A DNA stretch of 64,000 nucleotides from the NCBI RefSeq assembly GCF_051903925.1, contig NZ_CP173678.1, positions 186,001 through 250,000 of the forward strand. Direction: 5' to 3'. A program made the translations under genes and the position numbers. The notes under the pieces were generated by a model. The model saw only the letters and a list, made by a program, of their open reading frames with translations, had not been told where the DNA came from and did no database searches. Positions 17,716 to 25,964 of the stretch are shown here, piece after piece (position 1 is the stretch's first letter; the number at the start of each line of letters is the position of its first letter). This stretch comes from G051903925 sp051903925 (lineage in GTDB: Bacteria; Pseudomonadota; Alphaproteobacteria; Zavarziniales; Zavarziniaceae).

Positions 17716-18556
17716 GCTTGGCATCATCGCCGGTGGCGGGCCCATGCCCGCCCGCCTGGCGGAGGCCTGTCGCGCCTCTGGCCGCCCCTGCTTCGTGATC
17801 GCCCTGGAGGGCGAGGCGGCGGCGGCGACCGTGGCCGACGTTCCCCATGCCTGGTTCCCGCTTACCGCCGTCGGCCGCATCCTGGAGCGGCTGAAGGAGG
17901 AGGGCTGCGTCGAGCTGGTGATGCTGGGCGCCGTGCGCCGGCCGGACATTGCCCGCCTGCGCTGGGACTGGCGGGTGGTCCGGATGCTGCCGCGCGTCCT
18001 TGCCGCCGCCGCACGCGGCGACGACCGCCTGGCCCGCCTGATCGTGACGGAACTGGAGGCCGAGGGCTTCCGTGTCGTCGGGGCCCATACCGTGCTGGAA
18101 ACGATGCTGATGCCGGAGGGGCCGCTGGGCCGTGCCCGGCCGGAACCGGAGGACGAGGCCGACCTGGCCCGCGGCATCGCCATCGTCCAGGCGCTGGGCA
18201 ATGCCGATGTGGGGCAGGCCGCGATCGTCTGCGACGGGATCGTCCTGGGGGTGGAGGCGATCGAGGGGACGGATCGCCTGATCGCACGCTGCGCCAGCCT
18301 GAAGAGCGAGGTGGAGGGCCGCCGCCGCGGCGTCCTGGTCAAGCTGCCCAAGCCGATGCAGGAGCGCCGTGTCGACCTGCCCGTGATCGGCCCCACCACG
18401 ATCGCCAATGCGGTGGCAGCCGGGCTGGCCGGCATCGCGGTCGAGGCCCGCGGCACCCTGCTGGTCGAGCGGGAGCAGGTGACGGAAGCGGCCGACGCCG
18501 CAGGCCTGTTCGTGATCGGGATCCGCCCCCCGCCCCCGCCGCCCGCCGGGTCGTGA
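17705..18556 (+). CDS. lpxI: UDP-2,3-diacylglucosamine pyrophosphatase LpxI
   Basis: Hydrolyses UDP-2,3-diacylglucosamine to lipid X in place of LpxH; this enzyme is the alphaproteobacterial solution. The N-terminal domain starts 'KLGIIAGGGPMPARLAEA', and the C-terminal domain has 'AIVCDGIVLGVEAIEGTD' and 'GVLVKLPKPMQERRVDLPVIG' (core LVKLPKPMQERRVDLPVIG), both typical of the DUF1009 family. The GTG start at 17705 lies within the lpxA 3' end. Its place between lpxA and lpxB supports the role strongly. Confidence 0.95.
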   Translation: MPPKLGIIAGGGPMPARLAEACRASGRPCFVIALEGEAAAATVADVPHAWFPLTAVGRILERLKEEGCVELVMLGAVRRPDIARLRWDWRVVRMLPRVLAAAARGDDRLARLIVTELEAEGFRVVGAHTVLETMLMPEGPLGRARPEPEDEADLARGIAIVQALGNADVGQAAIVCDGIVLGVEAIEGTDRLIARCASLKSEVEGRRRGVLVKLPKPMQERRVDLPVIGPTTIANAVAAGLAGIAVEARGTLLVEREQVTEAADAAGLFVIGIRPPPPPPAGS

Positions 18557-19788
18557 CGGCGATGGCGCCGCCCCTGCACATCATGATCCTGGCGGGAGAG
18601 CCGTCCGGCGACCTGCTCGGCGCCCGCCTGATGCGCGCGCTGAAGGTCGAATGCGCGGCCCGCGGCCAGGACCTGCGCTTCTCTGGCGTCGGCGGAGAGG
18701 CGATGCAGGCTGCGGGCCTGATCCCGTTCTTTCCGCTCTCCGACCTCGCAGTGATGGGTATTGTCGAGGTCCTGCCCCGGGCGCCGCGGATCCTGCGGCG
18801 GGTGCGCGAACTTGCCGCCTGGGCCAGGCGGGAGCGCCCCGATGCCATCGTGACGATCGATTCCTGGGCGTTCTCGCTGCGTGTCGCCCGCGCGGTCGCG
18901 GAGCTTGGCATCCCCCGCATCCACTATGTGGCGCCGATGGTGTGGGTCTGGCGCGCCGGCCGGGCCAAGGTCCTGGCGAGCGCGTATGAGCACCTGCTCA
19001 CCCTGCTGCCCTTCGAGCCCCCCCTGTTCGAGAAGTGGGGCCTGGCATCGACCTTTGTCGGCCATTCGGCGCTGGAGGACCGGCCAACCCCGGCCGCGCG
19101 TGCGGCGATGGCCGAGGATTTCAGGGCCCGCCATGGCCTGGCCGCGGAGACGCCGCTGGTGGCGCTGATGCCGGGCAGCCGGCGCTCCGAAGTGGCCAAG
19201 CTTGGCCCCTTGCTGGGCGCCACCCTGGACCTGATGCGCCGGCGCGTGCCGAACCTGGTGGCGGTGGTGCCCACCGTCGACACCGTACGCGCCACGGTCG
19301 AGGACCTGGTCGCCGGCTGGCCCATCCGCCCGATCCTGGCCACGACCCAGGCCGAGCGCCAGGCCGCCATGGCGGCGAGCACTGTCGCGATCGCGAAATC
19401 GGGGACCTCCTCCCTTGAGCTCGCCCTGCTGGGGGTGCCGCACCTCGTCACCTATCGCGCCTCGCCGCTCAGCATCTGGCTCCTCCGGCGCATGACGACC
19501 GTCACCCAGGCCAGCCTGATCAACATCCTGTCGAACTCGACCGTGATCCCGGAACTGCTGCAGGAACGGGCGACGCCGGAACTCCTGGCGGCGGAGGCGC
19601 TGCGCCTGCTGACCGACAGCGCCGCAGCCGAGGCGCAGCGGCTGGCGACCGAGGCCGCGGTCGCCAGCCTGGGCAACGGCGCCACGCCCCCCAGCGCGCT
19701 GGCCGCCCGCACCGTGCTCGACGTCCTGGCGGGACGAGGCAAAGGCGAAGAATCCGCGTCAGGCGCGTTGACGGGAATCGGGAACTAA
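18553..19788 (+). CDS. lpxB: Lipid-A-disaccharide synthase
   Basis: Joins lipid X and UDP-diacylglucosamine to the lipid A disaccharide. The family start 'IMILAGEPSGDLLGARLM' is clear, as are 'IHYVAPMVWVWRAGRAK' and 'VALMPGSRRSEVAKLGPLL' and the late 'AIAKSGTSSLELALLGVPH'. Length 411 residues from the GTG that overlaps the lpxI stop (GTGA); an ATG 9 bp later is possible. The stop codon TAA lies inside the LexA operator of the next gene. Confidence 0.97.
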   Translation: MTAMAPPLHIMILAGEPSGDLLGARLMRALKVECAARGQDLRFSGVGGEAMQAAGLIPFFPLSDLAVMGIVEVLPRAPRILRRVRELAAWARRERPDAIVTIDSWAFSLRVARAVAELGIPRIHYVAPMVWVWRAGRAKVLASAYEHLLTLLPFEPPLFEKWGLASTFVGHSALEDRPTPAARAAMAEDFRARHGLAAETPLVALMPGSRRSEVAKLGPLLGATLDLMRRRVPNLVAVVPTVDTVRATVEDLVAGWPIRPILATTQAERQAAMAASTVAIAKSGTSSLELALLGVPHLVTYRASPLSIWLLRRMTTVTQASLINILSNSTVIPELLQERATPELLAAEALRLLTDSAAAEAQRLATEAAVASLGNGATPPSALAARTVLDVLAGRGKGEESASGALTGIGN

Positions 19789-19796
19789 ACTAGAAC
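19782..19796. promoter_or_regulatory. LexA operator (SOS box) of the alphaproteobacterial type
   Basis: GAAC (19782-19785), seven bases, then GAAC (19793-19796): this is the reverse complement of GTTC-N7-GTTC, the known alphaproteobacterial LexA box. It lies 57 bp before the lexA ATG at 19854 and overlaps the lpxB stop codon (19786-19788). Autoregulation of lexA is the expected consequence. Confidence 0.85.
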
Positions 19797-19853
19797 GAAA
19801 TCGGGGTGTTTCGCGTTCGTTCCGTGGCGGACGTCGCCCCCGGGGGCCGAGGC

Positions 19854-20552
19854 ATGCTGACAGCAAAGCAGCACGAGTTGCTGATCTACATCGACGCGAA
19901 GCTGAAGGAACGCGGCGTCTCTCCGTCGTTCGACGAGATGAAGGACGCGCTCCACCTGCGCTCGAAGTCCGGCATCCATCGCCTGATCACGGCCCTTGAG
20001 GAACGCGGGTTCATCCGCCGGCTGCCGCACCGCGCCCGTGCGCTGGAGGTCCTGAAGCTGCCGGAGGTCGATGCCAGGCCGAAGCGGGAGCCGGGCCTCA
20101 CGACCGGTTCGGTGATCAAGGGGACGTTTTCCAACGCGCTGCCTGCCGCACGCAGTCCGGTGGGGGCCGACGCCGTCTCCCTGCCCCTGCATGGCCGGAT
20201 TGCCGCGGGCACCCCGATCGAGGCCCTGTCCGACCATAGCCGTGTCGTCCAGGTGCCCAGCGCCCTGCTGGGCCCGGGCGAGCACTATGCGCTGGAAGTG
20301 GCGGGCGATTCGATGGTCGACGCCGGCATCCTGGACGGCGACACCGCGATCATCCGGCGCTGCGACGCGGCCGAGAACGGCACCATCGTCGTCGCCCTGG
20401 TCGACGAGTTGGAAGCGACGCTGAAACGCCTGCGCCGCAAGGGCAATTCGGTGGCGCTCGAAGCCGCCAACCCCGCCTATGAGACACGGATCTTTGGCCC
20501 GGACCGCGTGCGCGTCCAGGGCCGCCTGGTCGCCCTCCTCCGCCGCTACTAG
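19854..20552 (+). CDS. lexA: LexA repressor
   Basis: SOS repressor with self-cleaving S24 domain, 232 residues. The winged HTH begins at the first residue ('MLTAKQHELLIYIDAKL') and includes 'PSFDEMKDALHLRSKSG'. The cleavage site is Ala118-Gly119 in 'LHGRIAAGTPIEAL'; the catalytic dyad is Ser153 (GDSMVDAG) and Lys191 (ATLKRL). I use the ATG at 19854 because the family starts with MLTxKQ; a GTG at 19806 would add 16 unneeded residues. The upstream box implies self-repression and induction after DNA damage. Confidence 0.97.
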   Translation: MLTAKQHELLIYIDAKLKERGVSPSFDEMKDALHLRSKSGIHRLITALEERGFIRRLPHRARALEVLKLPEVDARPKREPGLTTGSVIKGTFSNALPAARSPVGADAVSLPLHGRIAAGTPIEALSDHSRVVQVPSALLGPGEHYALEVAGDSMVDAGILDGDTAIIRRCDAAENGTIVVALVDELEATLKRLRRKGNSVALEAANPAYETRIFGPDRVRVQGRLVALLRRY

Positions 20553-20683
20553 GTCAGGTTCGACGATCGGGGCGCGACCGCCGCCCCCGGGACGCCGGTC
20601 GTCGCGATACAGTCCGGTTCGATGGCCGAGCCCCACCGCCGCGTGGACGCAGGGTGGGCCTGGAGTTGGAAACGGGAGAAGGC

Positions 20684-21481
20684 ATGCTGCCCGGACTTGA
20701 GCCGGCCCTGCTGGTCAAGGCGCTGGGCACCGCCCTGGTGGTCGTCAGCGCGGCCCGCGTGGCGCAGCGGGCCGGGCCGGTCTGGGCGGCGCTGGTGGCC
20801 GCCCTGCCTGTTTCGACCGGTCCCGCCTATGTGCTGCTGGCATTCGACCACGATGCGGCCTTCATCGCGGGTGCTGCTCTGGGCAGCGCCGTCGCCAATG
20901 CCGCGACGGCTGCGTTCCTGACGGTCCATGCCAGCCTGGCGCGGCGCCTGCCCCTGCTGCCCAGCCTGGGTGCGGCCCTGGCCGCGTGGCTGGCGCTGTG
21001 CGCCGGCCTGCAACACCTGCCCTGGCAGGCGGGCACCGCCCTCGTGCTGAACCTCGCGGCCTATGGCGCCGCACTCGCCCTTCTGCGCCCGCCGCTGGCG
21101 ATGGCCGGGCCCCCGCGGGCCAGGGGTCGCGATGGCTGGCGCGACCTGCTGCTGCGCGCCCTGGTGGTGGCGGTCTTCGTGGTCGCCCTGGTGACCCTGG
21201 GGGAGCGGCTGGGCCCCCTGGCCACCGGCATGCTGGCTGTCTTCCCCGTCAGCCTGGGCAGCCTGATCCTGCTGTCGGCGCCGAGCCTGGGCACCCCGGC
21301 CACCGCGGACCTCGCCATGGCGGCGCTGCGCCCGATGCTGGGCTTCGCCCTGATGCTCCTGACGTTGCACGTGGCGGCGCCGGTGCTCGGGTCATGGTGG
21401 GCCCTGGCGGCGGCGCTGGCGGTTTCGCTGACGTGGACCGTCGGCCTGGCGGCAATGGCCTGGCGGCATCGCCCAGCCTGA
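20684..21481 (+). CDS. Integral membrane protein of unknown function
   Basis: A 265-residue protein made almost wholly of hydrophobic helices, about eight to ten, with short charged loops such as 'RPPLAMAGPPRARGRDGWRD'. The two halves look alike in pattern: 'AALVAALPVSTGPAYVLLA' in the first half and 'GMLAVFPVSLGSLILLS' in the second both carry a 'P-V-S-x-G' turn, which suggests an internal duplication as in small transporters. The ATG at 20684 follows GGGAGAAGG, so I prefer it to the GTG at 20654. Function not recognised; a transporter is a guess. Confidence 0.75.
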   Translation: MLPGLEPALLVKALGTALVVVSAARVAQRAGPVWAALVAALPVSTGPAYVLLAFDHDAAFIAGAALGSAVANAATAAFLTVHASLARRLPLLPSLGAALAAWLALCAGLQHLPWQAGTALVLNLAAYGAALALLRPPLAMAGPPRARGRDGWRDLLLRALVVAVFVVALVTLGERLGPLATGMLAVFPVSLGSLILLSAPSLGTPATADLAMAALRPMLGFALMLLTLHVAAPVLGSWWALAAALAVSLTWTVGLAAMAWRHRPA

Positions 21482-21497
21482 ACGGTCACGCATCCGT

Positions 21498-21518
21498 GTT
21501 TGCGAGTCATTCGCAAAC
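21498..21518. promoter_or_regulatory. Fur-like 21-bp palindrome over a putative promoter
   Basis: GTTTGCGAGT-C-ATTCGCAAAC is a 10-1-10 inverted repeat with one mismatched pair. Its core form, TGCGAnTnATTCGCA, is like Fur-family operators reported in proteobacteria. A possible -35 (TTGCGA, 21500-21505) and -10 (CATACT, 21524-21529), 18 bp apart, overlap it, so a bound protein would block transcription of the gene at 21554. The identity of the regulator is inference; Mur or another Fur-family protein is possible. Confidence 0.6.
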
Positions 21519-21553
21519 TCATGCATACTCCTCCCCTGAGATGGGAGGCAGCG

Positions 21554-22123
21554 ATGGACGCAATACCGGACTGGAGCACGGCGCGCGACGACGCTGCCGC
21601 CGACGCTGCGGCCACCGCACTGTCCGCGCGCAGGACCGAGGCCATTGCCGCCAGCTTCCTGTGGCACCGCTTCAGCACGGTCTGCGCGCCCGCCGGCGGC
21701 TCCGGCCTCGTCCTCTCCGCCATCCTGTTCCGCCACACGCATGTCTGGGGGGCTGTCATCGACGCTACCCGGCTGGCGGATGCGGCACGCCAGCGGTTCC
21801 ACGCCATGGGCCTCGGCCTGCGCGCCAGCTTCGTCGCAGGCAACCCGGTGGACCGGGTGCCGGCCGGCTTCGACGCCTATCTGCTCGAACTGGGCGACGA
21901 GTCTGCGCAGGCGCTGGCGCTCCTGCCTGCGCTGCGCCGCGCCATCGCACCGCGCGGACGACTGGTCCTGGCCCTGGGCGGAGGAGACGACTGCCCCGTG
22001 CCCGGGGCCTCAGGGTGCGTCGCGGGCACGACCCTGCCCGACTTGGCCCGCGCGGGCTTTGCGGTCGAGCGCGGGTTCCCCGTCGCGACCGGGTCCTGCC
22101 TGCTGCTGGCCAGGCCGGCCTGA
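21554..22123 (+). CDS. Methyltransferase-fold protein of unknown role
   Basis: A 189-residue protein. The pattern of an acidic/hydrophobic strand near 'HTHVWGAVIDATRLADAARQ', then 'AGFDAYLLELGDESAQALALLPALRRAIAPRGRLVLALGG' (core LPALRRAIAPRGRLVLAL), resembles the second half of class I SAM methyltransferases, but the glycine-rich motif I is weak ('GGSGLVLSAIL'). The start ATG at 21554 has GGGAGG 5 bp upstream. It stands alone behind a Fur-like palindrome, hinting at iron control. Enzyme activity is not certain; it may be a degenerate or accessory member. Confidence 0.6.
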   Translation: MDAIPDWSTARDDAAADAAATALSARRTEAIAASFLWHRFSTVCAPAGGSGLVLSAILFRHTHVWGAVIDATRLADAARQRFHAMGLGLRASFVAGNPVDRVPAGFDAYLLELGDESAQALALLPALRRAIAPRGRLVLALGGGDDCPVPGASGCVAGTTLPDLARAGFAVERGFPVATGSCLLLARPA

Positions 22124-22143
22124 GCCATCGGCGGCAATGCCTG

Positions 22144-23601
22144 CTACTTCAGTCGGCTGCCCAGAACGCGCTCGATCAGGCGGCCATAGGGCGGCCGCAT
22201 GAGACCCATGAGGTTCCAGCGAGCCTGATGCAGCACCGCCTTGCTGTGGCTGAAGGTGAGGAACCCTTCACGCCCGTGATAGGCGCCCATGCCACTGGGC
22301 CCCACCCCGCCAAAGGGCAGATCCTCTTGCGCCACATGCAGCAGCGTGTCGTTGAGCGTGACGCCGCCTGACGTGGTGCGCGCCAGGACGCGCTCCTGGT
22401 TCGCCTTGTCGTCGCTGAAGAAATAGAGCGCAAGCGGGCGCGGGCGCTCGTTCACATGGGCAATCGCCTCGTCCAGCGCGCGATAGGTGCGAACCGGCAG
22501 GACGGGGCCGAAGATTTCCTCGCGCATCAGCGTCATGTCGTCGGTCGGGTCAAGGATCAGGGTCGGCGCGATCTTCCATGCCGCCTGCTGCTCCAGGTGC
22601 TCGTTCGCCGGGTTGATCTCGACGACCCGCGCCCCCTTGGCCCGCGCCTCCGCGATCCAGTCGCGCAGGCGGTCATAGTGGCGCTGGTTCACGACCGACG
22701 AATAGTCGGGATTGTCCTTCAGCGTCGGGTAGGCGCGCGCCACCTGGGCCGTGACCCGATCGACGAAATCGCCCAATTGCCCCTCGGGCACCAGGACGTA
22801 GTCGGGGGCGATGCAGGTCTGCCCGGCATTGATGAACTTGCCGGTGACGATCGCCGGCACGGCGCGTTCCAGGGGAAAGCCGTGGTCGATGATGGTGGGC
22901 GACTTGCCACCTAGTTCAAGGGTCACCGGCACCAGGTTGTCGGCGGCGGCGTGCAGGATGTGCCGGCCGATCGCCGTCGCCCCCGTGAACAGCAGGTGGT
23001 CGAAGGGCAACCTGGCAAAGGCCTCCCCGATCGCGGGACCGCCGGTCACGACCGCGACCTGATCCGGGGCGAAGGCTTCGGCCAGGACCGCCTTGAGCAG
23101 GGCCGCTGTCCGAGGCGTGTGTTCAGACGGCTTCAGCATGACCCGGTTGCCGGCGGCAAGCGCAGCCGCCAGCGGCGAGAGGGCGAGTTGCACCGGGTAG
23201 TTCCACGGCGAGATGATGCCGACGACGCCCAGCGGCTGGCGCAGGACGCGCGCCGTCGCCGGACGGAAGCTGGCGGAGACGGGCCGGCGCTCCGGCCGCA
23301 TCCAACGGCCCAGATGGCGGCGCATGTGGCGAATTGCCTCGACCGTGGCGAAGAGGTCGGTGAGCTGCGTCTCATGCCGCGAGCGATGGCCGAAGTCGCG
23401 CGAGACCGCATCTGCGAAGGCATCGCGGTGTACAACCAGCAGGCGCTGCAGGCGGTCCAGGTCGGCCCGCCGCTCCGCCAGTGTTGGCGCTGCCCGTGCC
23501 AGGAACACGCTTCGCTGGTTTCTCAGGATCTCCGAGAGGGCAGCGGGGCTTGGCGCGTCATCGGCGGCTTGATCGGTGAACGCTGCCGGTCGCTGGGTCA
23601 T
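22144..23601 (-). CDS. Coniferyl-aldehyde dehydrogenase-like NAD(P)-dependent aldehyde dehydrogenase
   Basis: An aldehyde dehydrogenase of 485 residues that oxidises aldehydes to acids. 'GIISPWNYPVQLALSPLAAALA' region (core IISPWNYPVQLALSPLA), 'LELGGKSPTIID' with the general-base Glu, and 'NAGQTCIAPDYVLVP' with the catalytic Cys are all present. The late block 'FGGVGPSGMGAYHGREGFLTF' (core GGVGPSGMGAYHGREGF) and the short N-terminus match the coniferyl-aldehyde dehydrogenase branch. The specific substrate is inference; medium-chain aliphatic aldehydes are an alternative. Start ATG at 23599-23601. Convergent with the previous gene. Confidence 0.88.
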   Translation of the reverse strand: MTQRPAAFTDQAADDAPSPAALSEILRNQRSVFLARAAPTLAERRADLDRLQRLLVVHRDAFADAVSRDFGHRSRHETQLTDLFATVEAIRHMRRHLGRWMRPERRPVSASFRPATARVLRQPLGVVGIISPWNYPVQLALSPLAAALAAGNRVMLKPSEHTPRTAALLKAVLAEAFAPDQVAVVTGGPAIGEAFARLPFDHLLFTGATAIGRHILHAAADNLVPVTLELGGKSPTIIDHGFPLERAVPAIVTGKFINAGQTCIAPDYVLVPEGQLGDFVDRVTAQVARAYPTLKDNPDYSSVVNQRHYDRLRDWIAEARAKGARVVEINPANEHLEQQAAWKIAPTLILDPTDDMTLMREEIFGPVLPVRTYRALDEAIAHVNERPRPLALYFFSDDKANQERVLARTTSGGVTLNDTLLHVAQEDLPFGGVGPSGMGAYHGREGFLTFSHSKAVLHQARWNLMGLMRPPYGRLIERVLGSRLK

Positions 23602-23744
23602 CGCTTCCGCCCTGAACACTGGTCATGGTTGCGGCCCCGCTGGCGTCGCGCGGCTGTCACCCGTCCAGTCTAGGGTGGATGGCAGGCCGGAGCCAGCGAG
23701 CCCCGGCCCGCGCTCGAAGCGGTTGCATAGCGGAAAATTGCGGA

Positions 23745-23773
23745 TTGACTGGACTGCCCCGTTTGTCTATGCC
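23745..23773 (+). promoter_or_regulatory. Probable phasin promoter
   Basis: TTGACT (23745-23750) and TATGCC (23768-23773) are 17 bp apart, a good fit to a housekeeping promoter. The phasin ATG is 73 bp downstream, with a palindrome in between. Not tested; the -10 is a partial match. Confidence 0.5.
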
Positions 23774-23785
23774 CTGGGGAAAGTC

Positions 23786-23802
23786 GTGTTGCGCTGCAAC
23801 AC
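23786..23802. promoter_or_regulatory. Perfect palindrome in the phasin leader, possible PhaR operator
   Basis: GTGTTGC-GCT-GCAACAC is a perfect 7-3-7 inverted repeat between the proposed promoter and the phasin start. TGC/GCA-rich sites are described for PhaR, the repressor that senses polyhydroxyalkanoate granules and controls phasin genes. The exact consensus cannot be checked here, so the regulator is inference. Confidence 0.55.
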
Positions 23803-23845
23803 AAACCGCCTCCGGATCCCATTCACGAGTAGCGAGGACCAGGCC

Positions 23846-24427
23846 ATGGCAAGAGCCCCCAAGGCAATCGCGGCAGCGGTCGAACCCGCCGTCGAAGCAG
23901 CAGCAGCCGTCATCGAGGCCGTACCCACTCCCGAAACGGCGGTGAAGACGATGGACAAGGTTGCCGAGCGCGTGGCCGCGACGGTCGCGGAACCTGCGGC
24001 AGAGGCCGCGGCCACGGCCCAGACCGTCGCCCAGGCGACGAACGTCTGGAGCAAGGAACAGTTCGAAAAGGCCAGCAAGGGCTATGCCGAGATGCAGGCC
24101 TTCAGCAAGGAGGCGGTGAACGACGTCGTCGCCTCCAGCAAGGCCACGGCCGAGGGGCTGAAGGCGATCAGCGCCGAGCTGACCGCCTTTGCCAAGGCGA
24201 CGGCCGAGGAAAACGTCGCCACGCTGAAGAAGCTGATGTCCGCCCGCACGCTGAGCGAGCTGGTGGCGCTCCACGCGTCGTACACCAACTGGACGCTCGA
24301 CAGCTATCTGGCGCATTCGCGCAAGATCGGCGAGACGACGGTTGCGACCATGAAGCAGGCGGTGCAGCCGCTCAACGCCCGCCTGGCCGATGCCGCGGCC
24401 CGGGTGGAGCGCAACCGCGCGGCCTGA
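23846..24427 (+). CDS. Phasin family protein
   Basis: A 193-residue granule-associated protein that would coat polyhydroxyalkanoate inclusions. The first 65 residues are rich in Ala, Val, Glu and Pro ('AAAVEPAVEAAAAVIEAVP'). The phasin domain follows from about residue 70: 'WSKEQFEKASKGYAEMQAFS' and 'ARTLSELVALHASYTNWTLD', all amphipathic helix. The ATG at 23846 is the sensible start; the upstream open frame has no family features. It has its own promoter-like site, a palindromic leader and a strong terminator, so it is a single-gene unit. The accompanying polyester synthase is not in this window. Confidence 0.93.
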   Translation: MARAPKAIAAAVEPAVEAAAAVIEAVPTPETAVKTMDKVAERVAATVAEPAAEAAATAQTVAQATNVWSKEQFEKASKGYAEMQAFSKEAVNDVVASSKATAEGLKAISAELTAFAKATAEENVATLKKLMSARTLSELVALHASYTNWTLDSYLAHSRKIGETTVATMKQAVQPLNARLADAAARVERNRAA

Positions 24428-24470
24428 AGCGCTGCGGGGCCGGACCTCCCGGCCCCCAGGGACTGCATGG

Positions 24471-24506
24471 AAAGGCGCTGCCCGGTCAACCGGGCAGCGC
24501 CTTTTT
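24471..24506 (+). terminator. Strong intrinsic terminator of the phasin gene
   Basis: AAAGGCGCTGCCCGG (24471-24485), loop TCAA and CCGGGCAGCGCCTTT (24490-24504) form a perfect 15-bp stem that runs into a T tract. It lies 44 bp after the phasin stop. High-confidence terminator by form and place. Confidence 0.93.
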
Positions 24507-24780
24507 GCGTCAAGGCCAGCCATGTGGCGGTTGGAGATGGTTTTGACTGGCACCACCACGGCAGGCGGGCCAGGATTGCGTCCGACCCCGTCGCCGATGC
24601 CCCGGCCGACGATCGGTTTTGACACAAAATTTAGATTTACGATTCCTGAATAGAGCGCGCAGTGCACAACGCCGCGGGCGCCGACCGGTCCTGGCCAGGG
24701 GAGAGCCAGCCGGCCGGGGCCGTTGCCGGCGCGCCTGTCAGCGTTTCCTGGTCCTGGGGGCAGATCGAGGGGAGTGCGGC
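24507..24780. other. Non-coding interval before the diguanylate cyclase
   Basis: No gene is supported here. An AT-richer island at 24611-24651 contains TTGACA (24619-24624), but no good -10 at the right distance, so a promoter is only possible. The frame of the following gene is open back to 24619, yet that extension has no conserved sequence and no ribosome site, so I treat it as leader. Confidence 0.5.
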
Positions 24781-25830
24781 TTGTCGTTCATCGAGGACAA
24801 GGGGCGGGCAGAAGGCTACGCACGGCAGGCGCTGGAGCTGATGCGGCGACGCGGCATCGCCCCGACGCCGGACAACTTCTGGGTCTGGTACCTCTATGCA
24901 TCCGGCCATGACCACGAACTGGTCAAGGTGATCGACCGGCTGCCCGATCGGCCGTACGACGAGCGGATCTGCCGCGAGCTGATCGAGCGCTTCGGCCCCG
25001 GCGGGCGGGAGAGCGTCGCCACGCGCCGCGCCAGCGAGGCGCTGGCCAGCACGCTGGACACGACGCTGAGCGAGATCACCACGGTCAGCGCCGGGATGTC
25101 GGCCTTTGGCCAGGTGCTGGACGATGCCGGCACCCAGCTGGGCCAGGCCCCGCCCAGCCCCGAGCTGGTCGCGCGCCTGACGTTGGAGACCCAGACGATG
25201 CAGTCGACGAACCAGCGCCTGGAAGCCGCCCTGGCCGAGGCTACCGCCCGTATCGGGCAGTTGCAGACAGACCTCCACGCGATCCAGCGGGAGGCCACGA
25301 CCGATGCCCTGACAGGCATCTTCAACCGCAAGGAGTTCGAGGCGCGGCTGCGCGACATCACCCACCCCCGCCCACGCGAAGAAGCGGGCTTTGCCCTGCT
25401 GCTGCTGGACATCGACCGCTTCAAGGCCTTCAACGATACCTGGGGCCACCAGATGGGCGACCAGATCCTGCGCCTGGTGGCCGCGACCATGCGTGAGGCC
25501 ATCGGCACGGGCGAGTTCGCCGCGCGCTATGGCGGGGAGGAGTTCGCCGTGATCCTGCCCGGCGCCGACCTGGTGCGCGCGGTGGCCCGGGCCGAGGCGA
25601 TCCGCAATGCGGTCGCCTCCCGCCGGATCGTCAAGCGCGCCTCGGGCGAGACGCTGGGGCAGATCACCGTCTCGGTCGGCGTCACCGTCTATCGCGATGG
25701 CGAGCCCCTGGCCGATGTCATCGCCCGCGCCGATGCCAGCCTCTATGCTGCCAAGCGGGCGGGCCGCAACCGCACCATGGCCGAGGTCTCGGTCAAGCCC
25801 GAGCTGCAGGAGGTCGCGATCGCCCATTGA
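24781..25830 (+). CDS. Soluble diguanylate cyclase (GGDEF domain)
   Basis: Makes cyclic di-GMP. 349 residues with no membrane segment: an N-terminal helical domain (about 1-125, 'PDNFWVWYLYASGHDHELV'), a coiled-coil stretch (about 130-170) and the GGDEF domain. The active-site loop is GGEEF at 251-255 in 'FAARYGGEEFAVILPG'. The usual inhibitory RxxD five residues before it is absent (GTGE there), so product inhibition through that site is unlikely. The start is a TTG at 24781 with GGGGAG upstream; an ATG-less frame opening at 24619 is an alternative I reject. It is monocistronic. Confidence 0.92.
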   Translation: MSFIEDKGRAEGYARQALELMRRRGIAPTPDNFWVWYLYASGHDHELVKVIDRLPDRPYDERICRELIERFGPGGRESVATRRASEALASTLDTTLSEITTVSAGMSAFGQVLDDAGTQLGQAPPSPELVARLTLETQTMQSTNQRLEAALAEATARIGQLQTDLHAIQREATTDALTGIFNRKEFEARLRDITHPRPREEAGFALLLLDIDRFKAFNDTWGHQMGDQILRLVAATMREAIGTGEFAARYGGEEFAVILPGADLVRAVARAEAIRNAVASRRIVKRASGETLGQITVSVGVTVYRDGEPLADVIARADASLYAAKRAGRNRTMAEVSVKPELQEVAIAH

Positions 25831-25964
25831 GGGCCGGCCAACCGGCCTGCAACACCTGGCGGCCGTTCTTGGAACGCGGTCCAACAACCGGCCTATCAAC
25901 GGACCGGCCGCACCCCTATCATGCGCCCCCACAAGAGCCGAACGTGCCGCAGGGAGGGGCTTGC

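Noticed and set aside
16891..19443. Open frame of 850 codons on the minus strand over lpxA-lpxI-lpxB
   Set aside because: Antisense to three certain genes, with low-complexity composition and no recognisable motif.
24619..24780. N-terminal extension and TTGACA as part of the diguanylate cyclase gene
   Set aside because: The extension has no conserved residues and no ribosome site. TTGACA lacks a -10 at the right distance, so I do not call a promoter.
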